From the IMG/VR virus record IMGVR_UViG_3300008120_000302, positions 1-32,450 of that record: 32,450 nt of DNA; one strand, 5' to 3'. This stretch comes from a virus. The notes beneath the pieces are model-generated. The model was not told the origin of the DNA. It saw nothing but the letters and a program-made list of their open reading frames with translations, and did not search any database. Positions within the stretch are counted from its first letter, which is position 1. Each line of letters begins with the position of its first letter. The position numbers and the translations under genes are program-made. Shown here piece by piece: positions 1 to 7,439 of this stretch.

Positions 1-2
1 TC

Positions 3-251
3 TATAACGCGCCGGTCATTGAGACTGCCGTAGTGCTGGACTCCCTTATCGGGGCTTTTCTGTGGAACCTGATTGACGATAGTCAAAATTCTGATTGGGT
101 AAACATCATTGATAGCCAAGCACCTAACTGGCAGGCCATAAGCAGCGCACAGACTCCGGGCTGGACAACAATTTCGAATCCGCAGTCACCCGGCTGGACT
201 GGCATAGATGACAGCCAGGGTCCGAACTGGCAAAATATTCAAAACGCATAG
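3..251 (+). CDS. Tail-associated repeat protein, C-terminal end (5' partial)
   Basis: The reading frame is open to the left edge of the window, so this is the end of a longer gene. A GTG at 33 could start a 72-residue protein, but the in-frame residues before it (YNAPVIETAVV) read as ordinary protein and no Shine-Dalgarno is visible, so I treat the gene as 5' truncated. The tail is five consecutive 11-residue repeats of the pattern xxxQxPxWxxI (bases 75-239), then QNA. Such Trp-containing short repeats occur at the ends of phage structural proteins, often ahead of fibre genes as here. No enzymatic motif is visible. Its exact virion role is unknown. Confidence 0.6.
   Translation, partial: YNAPVIETAVVLDSLIGAFLWNLIDDSQNSDWVNIIDSQAPNWQAISSAQTPGWTTISNPQSPGWTGIDDSQGPNWQNIQNA
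75..239 (+). repeat. Five tandem 33-bp (11-aa) coding repeats
   Basis: Five in-frame units of 11 codons follow one another without gaps. The invariant positions are Gln at 4, Trp at 8 and Ile at 11, and Pro stands at 6 in four of the five units. The DNA of the units has diverged much more than the protein pattern, which suggests selection on the peptide rather than a recent tandem duplication. Confidence 0.85.
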
Positions 252-260
252 GGGTAGCAG

Positions 261-1208
261 ATGACCATCAACTACACATCACTTCTAAGTTTGGCCGAGC
301 CAGTCACTGGCACGCAATCGGGCACCTGGGGCGATGACGTAAATCAGGGCCTGACGGACTACCTTGACATTGCGGTCGCAGGAGCCCAGGTCATCAGCGG
401 CAGCCAGACCGCTGTCACATTGTCCAAGACCACTGGCTCCGCCGCAGGCAGCAACATTGCTCAGGTTGGCGCTGCTGGAACAACCGGCTCCTCGCAGTAT
501 GCCGTCATCAATTGCACGGGCAACCCGGCGAGCATGCTGACCATCACGGCTCCTACGACCAGCAAGACGTACGTGGTGATCAACTCTACCTCGACGAATC
601 AGCCTGTCAAGCTTGTAGGCGCAGGCCCCACTACGGGGGTAACGGTGGCTGCAGGGCAGGCGGCATTGGTGGCCTGGAAGGGGTCGGACTTTGCTTTGAT
701 CGCCACGACTGATGCGTCCAAACTGACAGGAACCCTGCCTGTAGCCAACGGCGGCACAGGAGCTACCACGCTAACTGGACTTCTGCTTGGTAATGGAACT
801 TCTGCGGTCACAACGGTTACGGCTCCGTCTGGTACGGTGGTTGGTACGATAGACACACAGACGCTCACCAACAAACGGATTACATCCCGTGTAGTCTCAA
901 TTACCAGCGCTTCCACAATTACTCCCACCGGGGACACGGCTGATCAGTACAACGTAACAGCACTGGCAGTTCCCGCCTCAGTTGCTGCACCGTCAGGGAC
1001 ACCTACGGATGGTCAAAAGCTAATACTTAGACTTGAAGATAATGGCACGGCAAGAGCATTGACTTGGACTACAACATCAGGCGCGTACCGAGCAATTGGA
1101 ACAACACTACCAACAACAACTGTTGCAACAAAAACAACCTATGTTGGTTGTATTTACAACGCCACTGATGTTTTTTGGGATGTAGTTGCTGTAACAACAC
1201 AGGCTTAA
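261..1208 (+). CDS. Phage tail fibre-type structural protein
   Basis: A 315-residue virion protein rich in Thr, Ser, Gly and Ala. Residues near 155-168 carry the TLPVANGGTGATT motif, and a TQTLTNKRI motif lies near residue 200; both are widely seen in phage tail fibre and appendage proteins. The C-terminal part (from about residue 250, TPTDGQKLILRLEDNG) looks like a compact beta domain. The start at ATG 261 follows an AGGGG sequence. Base composition drops sharply inside the gene from about base 1015, so the C-terminal domain shares the AT-rich character of the next gene and may have been exchanged with it. A receptor-binding or fibre-connecting role is inferred from motifs and neighbours. 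Confidence 0.75.
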   Translation: MTINYTSLLSLAEPVTGTQSGTWGDDVNQGLTDYLDIAVAGAQVISGSQTAVTLSKTTGSAAGSNIAQVGAAGTTGSSQYAVINCTGNPASMLTITAPTTSKTYVVINSTSTNQPVKLVGAGPTTGVTVAAGQAALVAWKGSDFALIATTDASKLTGTLPVANGGTGATTLTGLLLGNGTSAVTTVTAPSGTVVGTIDTQTLTNKRITSRVVSITSASTITPTGDTADQYNVTALAVPASVAAPSGTPTDGQKLILRLEDNGTARALTWTTTSGAYRAIGTTLPTTTVATKTTYVGCIYNATDVFWDVVAVTTQA

Positions 1209-1210
1209 TC

Positions 1211-3325
1211 ATGGCAAACCGTTATTGGGTAGGTGGAACTGCCAGTTGGGATGGAACTGCTGGCACTAAATGGTCAGACACATCTGGCGGTGCTGGTGGT
1301 CAAAGCGTTCCAACTTCAACAGATGATGTTTTCTTTGATGGCAGTTCTGGAACTGGCACAGTTACGATAGCTACAGGTAACACTGGTGCTAAATCTATAA
1401 ACTGCACTGGTTTTACCGGAACAATTACTGGAACAGCCGACATTACTGTTGCTGGCGGTATTACCCTTGTATCTGGACAAACTTATACTCACACAGGAAT
1501 CGTAACTGTTACAGGCACTGCAACAATTACAACAGCAAGTAAAACATTTAGTGCGCTTACTGTTAATGGTTCTGGTATTACAGTAACTCTTGGAGATGCA
1601 TTAAATACGTCAACAAGAAATTTAATTGTAACGAATGGAACATTTGATACTTCTGTAAGTAATTATTCAGTTACAGCGGGCACAGTAACTCTTGCCGGTA
1701 GTTCAGCAACTATAAATTTAAATGGATCAACCATAACAATAAGTGGATCAGAGTCTTTTAGCCGCACCTCTGGAACATTAAATGCTGGAACGTCACAAAT
1801 AAATATTACCAATACTCAGCCAACTTTTACTGGCGGGATTGCTGGCGGAGGAGCTACATTTTATAATGTATCTTTTACATCAGCTCTTTCAGCGGTTAAT
1901 AGTTCAAATATACGCGGTGCAAACACATTTAATAACCTGACATTTACTAATCAATCTTCGTCTGGGCAGGCAATTGTTATTTTTGATAACAACCAAACTG
2001 TAAATGGTACTTTAACCATGCCAGCGGGGACAAACGCCACTTGCAGAACACTATTTACATCATCAGATGCAAATGCAAAAACATTGACTTGTGCTGCTGT
2101 ATCTTTATCTGATATTGATTTTCGTTTAATTACGGGCGCTGGTGCTGCATCTTGGACAGGTACAAGAATTGGAAATGCAACTGGCAACAGTGGTATTACA
2201 TTTACAGCATCAAGGACTGTTTATTGGAATTTAGCATCGGGTGGAAATTGGAGTGCTACGGCTTGGGCTACTACCAGTGGCGGGACTCCAAGTGTTAATA
2301 ACTTTCCGTTGGCTCAAGATACAGCAATTTTTGAATCAACTGGATTAAATACTGGAGCAACAGTAACTTTTAACTCAAGATTTATTATTGGCACCATAAA
2401 CCTAAGTGCCAGAACTTTTAGTCCAAGTGCAACTATGACGTTTGCTACAGGTGGTATTGACACATTAGTAGTTGGTGATTGGATTAATGGAACGGGCTCA
2501 TTCTTAACCGGGAGCACCATAGCCACTTTAACTTTTGGAAAAATTGGTGGAACTCAAACTGTTACAGGGGCAGGTAGAGCATTTCCACACAGAGTAACAA
2601 TTAATGCAATATCCGGAACTTTGACGCTTCAGGATAATGTTATTTTTTCTGCTAATAATAGTATTTGGGGTCCAACTGTAAATTTTATTAATGGAACATT
2701 AAATTTAAATGGCAATACATTAGAGCTATCTGGAATTGGTGGCCATTTTAAAACATCAACAGGGACTAAAAATATTACTTTTAATGGCGGAACACTTTCA
2801 CTAACTAATATTATTGGAACTGGCAACGGATTTAACAATGATGCTCCGACAGGATTTACAACAACCGCAGGGACTGGCATAGGAACTATTAAAGCCAGCG
2901 GTATTTCTGGTCAAGGTTTAGAATTTGTTGGGGGTGGATCAATATATAATTGCACACTAGATCAAGCTGGAGCCGGTGAATTACAAATTAGTGGGTCAAA
3001 CACATTTAATAATATTACAAATAGCTATAAATCAACTGGATCAACAAGTATAAGATTTCAGGCAAACACAACAACAACACTTAATGACTTCACGGCTTCT
3101 GGTGAAGCAGGAAGAGTTCTTACCATTACATCAAGTTCTGGAAGTGTTTCATTTACTCTTTCCAAATCAAGTGGAACAGTTTCTGTAAATTACATTAGCA
3201 TCTCTAGGTCAACTGCAACTGGAGGAGCAACTTGGTATGCTGGTGCAAATAGCACTGATGGCGGCAATAACACTGGATGGATTTTTTCTGGGCCTCCACA
3301 ACCCGCATTCTTCTTGTTTTTTTAA
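1211..3325 (+). CDS. AT-rich adhesin-like tail fibre / receptor-binding protein
   Basis: A 704-residue protein made almost entirely of short beta-strand-like Thr/Gly/Asn/Ser-rich segments, as in right-handed beta-helix adhesins and tail spikes. The N-terminal module (residues 4-90, beginning RYWVGGTASWDG) recurs in diverged form from about residue 337 (VYWNLASGGNWSA), which points to internal duplication. The first ATG of the open frame region supported by the family-like N-terminus is 1211. It sits two bases after the previous stop with no clear Shine-Dalgarno, so translational coupling is likely. The gene is far more AT-rich than its surroundings and its codon use differs, so recent exchange is likely. 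Host recognition is inferred. Confidence 0.7.
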   Translation: MANRYWVGGTASWDGTAGTKWSDTSGGAGGQSVPTSTDDVFFDGSSGTGTVTIATGNTGAKSINCTGFTGTITGTADITVAGGITLVSGQTYTHTGIVTVTGTATITTASKTFSALTVNGSGITVTLGDALNTSTRNLIVTNGTFDTSVSNYSVTAGTVTLAGSSATINLNGSTITISGSESFSRTSGTLNAGTSQINITNTQPTFTGGIAGGGATFYNVSFTSALSAVNSSNIRGANTFNNLTFTNQSSSGQAIVIFDNNQTVNGTLTMPAGTNATCRTLFTSSDANAKTLTCAAVSLSDIDFRLITGAGAASWTGTRIGNATGNSGITFTASRTVYWNLASGGNWSATAWATTSGGTPSVNNFPLAQDTAIFESTGLNTGATVTFNSRFIIGTINLSARTFSPSATMTFATGGIDTLVVGDWINGTGSFLTGSTIATLTFGKIGGTQTVTGAGRAFPHRVTINAISGTLTLQDNVIFSANNSIWGPTVNFINGTLNLNGNTLELSGIGGHFKTSTGTKNITFNGGTLSLTNIIGTGNGFNNDAPTGFTTTAGTGIGTIKASGISGQGLEFVGGGSIYNCTLDQAGAGELQISGSNTFNNITNSYKSTGSTSIRFQANTTTTLNDFTASGEAGRVLTITSSSGSVSFTLSKSSGTVSVNYISISRSTATGGATWYAGANSTDGGNNTGWIFSGPPQPAFFLFF

Positions 3326-3327
3326 TC

Positions 3328-3724
3328 ATGATTGACCCTATCACCGCCCTTGCCGCTGTTTCGTCGGCGGTCAACCTTGTTAAAAAGGCAGTCAAGACTG
3401 TGCAGGATGTGCAGTCTTTGGGACCGGTGCTGGGCCAGTATTTTGATGCCAAGGCGCAGGCCATTGAGGTTGTCGAGAAGGCCAAGACGGGTGGGTTTAA
3501 AGGGTCGGCGCTTGGCAAGGCATTGGAGCTTGAGCTTGCTCTGGAGCAGGCCCGTGAGTTTGAAGAGCAGGTCAAGATGCTCTTTCAAGCGCAAGGCAGA
3601 AGCAAAGCGCAGGCAGTCCGAGATCGACGACATTATCTTGATCACGATTGCCGTCCTTGCGTCGGTGTCGGTCCTTGGCCTGACCGTTTACTTCATAATT
3701 GCGTTGGGGCAGCATCAAATATGA
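3328..3724 (+). CDS. Tail-anchored coiled-coil membrane protein, split by a +1 frameshift
   Basis: It begins MIDPITALAAVSSAVNLVKK, like a phage family of about 130-160 residues with a helical body and a C-terminal membrane segment. In the starting frame the sense is natural up to residue 85-86 (bases 3583-3586). The next frame then continues naturally with KRKAEAKRRQSEIDD and a membrane helix (IILITIAVLASVSVLGLTVYF), ending at TGA 3722-3724. This stop overlaps the next start as ATGA. The joined product would be about 131 residues. Without the shift, translation would run on and fuse to the next gene. The cause may be a sequence error in the TTT run, a mutation or a programmed +1 shift. Its position beside the holin suggests a lysis or membrane role; this is inference. 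Confidence 0.65.
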
Positions 3725-4335
3725 CTGAGAAGCTCAACGCCAACACCACCCTCGACAAGATTTTGGGGTACGTGGACAGCCCTTTCAAGCTGTTCGCGGT
3801 GATCCTGATGGCGGTGTTTGCGTTTGCTGGTTACGCCTTGTACGAGAGTCAAGAGTTCATCCGCGAGGCGTACAAAGAGTCGCAGAAGCTGCCGGAGATA
3901 CGAACAGAGCGGGCCGACGATGCGGCGACGATGCTGTTCAAACAGACCGGCGCAACGGTGGTGGCGGTCTTCAAGGTAAACCCGCTGTTCAACTCCCGGA
4001 CGCTCTACAGAGCCTACACCAAAGACGGGCGAGACAAGACGATTGAGGACATAGATGTTGGTCTGTTCACGCATAACTCGTCGAACAACGCCGATGTGGT
4101 CAAGCTGATGACCAACGAGATTCCATGCGGCGAGTACCGTTACGCACAGTCAGAGGTCGGGCTGTGGTATCTTGAGAAGGGTGTGACGTACACTTGCCGG
4201 GTGAGCGTCCCGCCAGACTCACACCGCTTTGTAGGGCAGGTTACGGTTGGCTGGGCAACGCAGCCAGCAAACCTAGAGCAAACCAAATTCATGCTGGAGA
4301 TTGCCAGCGCAATGTTAACTAAAAGGGGTGGGTAA
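3721..4335 (+). CDS. Single-pass membrane protein of the lysis cassette, unknown function
   Basis: A 204-residue protein with one transmembrane helix (about residues 22-41, FKLFAVILMAVFAFAGYAL) and a large C-terminal domain with mixed helix and strand character. Two cysteines (in IPCGEYR and TYTCRV) are compatible with a disulphide if the domain is periplasmic. The start at ATG 3721 overlaps the stop of the preceding gene (ATGA), and its own stop overlaps the holin start (TAATG), so it is translated as part of the lysis set. The in-frame open region upstream belongs to the frameshifted neighbour and is not its own N-terminus. A spanin-like or regulatory role is possible but unproven. Confidence 0.7.
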   Translation: MTEKLNANTTLDKILGYVDSPFKLFAVILMAVFAFAGYALYESQEFIREAYKESQKLPEIRTERADDAATMLFKQTGATVVAVFKVNPLFNSRTLYRAYTKDGRDKTIEDIDVGLFTHNSSNNADVVKLMTNEIPCGEYRYAQSEVGLWYLEKGVTYTCRVSVPPDSHRFVGQVTVGWATQPANLEQTKFMLEIASAMLTKRGG

Positions 4336-4838
4336 TGCTTTCACTGATTTCAACTCTTGGTGGCCTGCTGATTAGCGGCCTTCCTAAGCTGCTGGAGTAC
4401 TTCCAGAACAAAGCGGACCAGCAACATGAACTTGCGCTGGCCCGGATGCAGAACGAACGTGAGTTGGCCTTGGCCGCTCAGGGCTACGCCGCGCAGCAGA
4501 AAATCGAGGAAATCCGCACCGATCAGGTCATGATGCAGACCGAGGCGCAGATGACCGAGGCGGCTCTCAAGCACGATGAGCAGGTTCTGGAGAAGGCCCA
4601 CAAGTGGGTCGCCAGCTACGTTGGTACGGTGCGCCCCACTGTGACGTACATTTTTGTGCTGGAGTTGGTGCTTATCAACGCCTTCATGGCGGTCTACCTG
4701 TGGAACCACCCCACCCTAATCACCAACATCGACGATGTCGTTAAGTACTCCGACCTGATCTTCTCCAGCGACGAAATGGCCATGCTGGGCGGAATCATCG
4801 GCTTTTGGTTTGGCTCGCGGCAGTGGAGCAAAAAGTGA
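4335..4838 (+). CDS. Holin (resembles the 3TM / GTA-type holin family)
   Basis: A 167-residue protein that should sit in the inner membrane and form the lesion through which the endolysin escapes. An N-terminal hydrophobic or amphipathic stretch (residues 3-22) is followed by a charged helical region (25-90), a clear membrane helix (about 101-123, after a conserved-looking RP) and a short hydrophobic segment (147-162, GGIIGFWFGSRQWSKK). Length, order and the FG-S-R-x-W-x-K ending match the family of three-helix holins also found in gene transfer agents. It starts at ATG 4335, overlapping the previous stop, and its end overlaps the endolysin start as GTGA. Confidence 0.75.
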   Translation: MLSLISTLGGLLISGLPKLLEYFQNKADQQHELALARMQNERELALAAQGYAAQQKIEEIRTDQVMMQTEAQMTEAALKHDEQVLEKAHKWVASYVGTVRPTVTYIFVLELVLINAFMAVYLWNHPTLITNIDDVVKYSDLIFSSDEMAMLGGIIGFWFGSRQWSKK

Positions 4839-5350
4839 AGCTGAGCAAGGTCGGCGCTGACTTGATGCACAAGTACGAGGGGTACAGGACTCGCCCGTAC
4901 TTGTGCCCAGCGCACATTTGGACCATTGGCTACGGCCATGTGCTGTACCAAGAGCAGATCAGGCTCCCTATGATGCGGCCAGATGGCAAGACCAAGGCCG
5001 ACATCCCGATGATCCGCAAGGAGATGCCGCTCAAGTTGGAGGACAACCGTGTCTGGACAAAGCAGGAAATTGACAAACTATTCGAAGATGATGTCGCGTC
5101 TTTTGAACGGGGCGTTCTTCGACTTGTTCCCGGCAGTGCTGGCCGTCAAGGCCGCTTTGACGCTCTGGTCAGCATTTCCTTTAATTTCGGGCTAGGCAAC
5201 CTCCAGCGCAGCAGTATCCGCATCAAGGCCAATCGCGGGGAGTGGGAAGCTGCGGCGGATGCCTTCTTGCTTTGGAACAAGGGCGGCGGTAAAGTGTTGC
5301 CGGGGTTAGAGCGCCGCCGCAAGGACGAACGCGCCCTGTTTCTATCGTAG
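4835..5350 (+). CDS. Endolysin, GH24 (T4-type) lysozyme, E-C-T triad
   Basis: A 171-residue muramidase that cleaves the glycan backbone of peptidoglycan at lysis. The catalytic block is YEGYRTRPYLCPAHIWTIGYGH: Glu15, Cys24 and Thr30 have exactly the 9- and 6-residue spacing of Glu11-Asp20-Thr26 in T4 lysozyme. Cys in place of Asp is a known variant of this family. A later SISFNFGLGNL and the final GLERRRKDERALF segment are also typical. I chose GTG 4835 because it overlaps the holin stop (GTGA) and is preceded by GGAG about six bases upstream; the longer TTG start at 4805 lies within the holin. There is no signal peptide, so release should depend on the holin. Confidence 0.9.
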   Translation: MKLSKVGADLMHKYEGYRTRPYLCPAHIWTIGYGHVLYQEQIRLPMMRPDGKTKADIPMIRKEMPLKLEDNRVWTKQEIDKLFEDDVASFERGVLRLVPGSAGRQGRFDALVSISFNFGLGNLQRSSIRIKANRGEWEAAADAFLLWNKGGGKVLPGLERRRKDERALFLS

Positions 5351-5357
5351 GACGACC

Positions 5358-7439
5358 ATGCCACTTCAGAAAATTACTTTCAAGCCCGGGGTCAACCGCG
5401 AAAACACTCGATACACAACCGAAGGAGGGTGGTACGAGTGCGAGAAAGTCCGTTTTCGCCAGGGCAATCCAGAGAGCATCGGGGGGTGGCAACGCATATC
5501 AGCATATACCTATCAAGGCGTGTGCCGCTCTCTCTGGAATTGGGTAACATTAGTAGGCCAAAACCTTTTAGGCGTAGGAACAAATCTCAAGTTCTACATT
5601 GAAGATGGGGGCGCTTATTTTGACATCACCCCAATCCGATCTACCGAGACTTTAGGAGCCAATCCTTTTACTGGCAACGGCACAACAACTGTTACTGTGA
5701 ATGACACTTCTCATGCCGCTACGCTCAACGATTTTGTAACCTTCAGCGGCGTCACAGGCACGTATGCAAGTGTGTTAAATGGGGAGTTTCAGGTTGCTTC
5801 TGTAATTAACTCTAACTCGTACACCATAGTTGTGCCCTCCGTTGTAGCCGTTGGGGCTACGGGAGGAACGACAGTGGTTGCGGCCTATCAGATAAACACA
5901 GGGGCGGCGATTGAGGTTCCGTATGTGGGCTGGGGGGCAGGTGGCTGGGGAACTGGTACATGGGGCGCGGGCATAGGCACTTTGAGCTTGCGCCTTTGGT
6001 CGCAATCCAACTACGGAGAAGATTTGATCTTTGGCCCTCGGGGCGGGGGCATCTACTATTGGGACGCCACCACCGGCATTTCGACTCGCGGAAAAGCGCT
6101 GAACACGCTTGGCGGCACCGTCAGCATCACTGCTGCTTCGCCCGCAGTCGTGACCTCCACGGTGCTGTACACAGAAGGAGCGGCCCTCCAATTTAACTTC
6201 ACTGCTGGTGGCTCACTGCCCACGGGCATTACCGCCAACACGACCTACTTTGCCTTCAATGTCGAAGGACTGACTTTTAACCTGACCGATGCCAACGGCA
6301 ACACAATCAACACCACCGGGTCAGCTTCTGTCAATGCCTATGTGTCCTTGATTGTGGACGTTCCAACGGAGCAGAACGTCATCGTCATCTCTGACACCTC
6401 TCGGTTTATCTTTGCAATGGGCTGCAACGGGTACAACAACGCCGCGTTTGATCCAATGCTGATTCGTTGGTCCGCCCAGGATGATCCGTACAACTGGACG
6501 CCCAACGAAGTAAATCAGGCCGGTGATGTCAGGCTGTCGCATGGATCGGAGATCATTACTGCTGTTCAGACCCGGCAGGAGATTGTGGTGATCACCGACT
6601 CTTCCGTGTATTCTCTGCAGTACCTGGGGCCTCCTTTTGTTTGGGGCTCGCAACCTTTGGCCGACAACATTTCTATTGCAAGCCCAAATGCGGCGGCGCT
6701 GGCATCTGGTGTTATTTACTGGATGGGCATAGACAAGTTCTACTCGTATGATGGTCGGGTGCAGACTCTTAACTGCGACCTGCGCAGGTACGTGTTCAGT
6801 GACTTCAACTACCAGCAAATCCAGCAGGTCTATTGCGGCACCAACGAAGGGTTTAACGAGGTCTGGTGGTTCTACTGCTCCGCGAACAACGCCACAGCAT
6901 CTCCCGATAAGTACGTGGTGTACAACTACTTAGAGCAGGCGTGGTACTACGGCACCTTGTCCCGTACGGCGTGGCTTGATTCTGGCCTGCGTCAGTACCC
7001 GTTGGCTGCGACCCCGAACTACAACATCGTCAATCACGAATTTGGCATCAACGACAACGAAACGGGGACCACGGCGGCAATCAACGCCTACATCTCCTCG
7101 TCGGAGTTTGACATTGGGGACGGCCACAACTTTGGCTTTATCTGGCGTGTCCTGCCTGATTTGACGTTCCAAAATTCCTCAAATTCCCCCACCGGTGTTC
7201 CGCCACAGTTGACCATGACGCTGTACGGGCTGGTCAACTCCGGGTCAGGGGTCACGGACACTGCTTCTCAGGCGGTGGAGAAGGGCAACAACTACGTGAT
7301 CACTGAAGAGTTTACGGGGCAGATTTACACTCGATGCCGTGGCCGACAGTTGATCTTTAGGGTTGGATCTAACCAGATCAACACCGCGTGGCAGCTTGGC
7401 GCTCCGCGTATTGACATCCGCCAAGACGGGAGACGATAA
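5358..7439 (+). CDS. Large beta-rich tail/hub structural protein (P22 gp10-like role, tentative)
   Basis: A 693-residue virion protein starting PLQKITFKPGVNRENTRYTTEGGWYECEKVRFRQG, a recognisable opening of structural proteins in podovirus-like genomes. The central and C-terminal parts (IRWSAQDDPYNWTPN, SEIITAVQTRQEIVVITDSSVY, SGVIYWMGIDKFYSYDG) look like repeated propeller blades, as in P22-type tail accessory or packaged-DNA stabilisation factors. Residues about 105-177 form a beta domain (VNDTSHAATLNDFVTFSG), and residues about 252-330 look like a second inserted Ig-like domain before DVPTEQNVIVISDTSRF. The neighbouring gene begins immediately after its stop. The assignment to a tail hub or stabilisation role is inference; no search was run. 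Confidence 0.65.
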   Translation: MPLQKITFKPGVNRENTRYTTEGGWYECEKVRFRQGNPESIGGWQRISAYTYQGVCRSLWNWVTLVGQNLLGVGTNLKFYIEDGGAYFDITPIRSTETLGANPFTGNGTTTVTVNDTSHAATLNDFVTFSGVTGTYASVLNGEFQVASVINSNSYTIVVPSVVAVGATGGTTVVAAYQINTGAAIEVPYVGWGAGGWGTGTWGAGIGTLSLRLWSQSNYGEDLIFGPRGGGIYYWDATTGISTRGKALNTLGGTVSITAASPAVVTSTVLYTEGAALQFNFTAGGSLPTGITANTTYFAFNVEGLTFNLTDANGNTINTTGSASVNAYVSLIVDVPTEQNVIVISDTSRFIFAMGCNGYNNAAFDPMLIRWSAQDDPYNWTPNEVNQAGDVRLSHGSEIITAVQTRQEIVVITDSSVYSLQYLGPPFVWGSQPLADNISIASPNAAALASGVIYWMGIDKFYSYDGRVQTLNCDLRRYVFSDFNYQQIQQVYCGTNEGFNEVWWFYCSANNATASPDKYVVYNYLEQAWYYGTLSRTAWLDSGLRQYPLAATPNYNIVNHEFGINDNETGTTAAINAYISSSEFDIGDGHNFGFIWRVLPDLTFQNSSNSPTGVPPQLTMTLYGLVNSGSGVTDTASQAVEKGNNYVITEEFTGQIYTRCRGRQLIFRVGSNQINTAWQLGAPRIDIRQDGRR

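Noticed and set aside
75-239. CRISPR-like array
   Set aside because: The 33-bp units are in-frame coding repeats with no spacers and strong codon-level divergence.
3332-3580. Start of a separate gene in frame +2 within the frameshifted lysis gene
   Set aside because: The sequence before about 3584 in this frame is Arg/Ser/Leu-rich shadow; only the part after the shift reads as natural protein.
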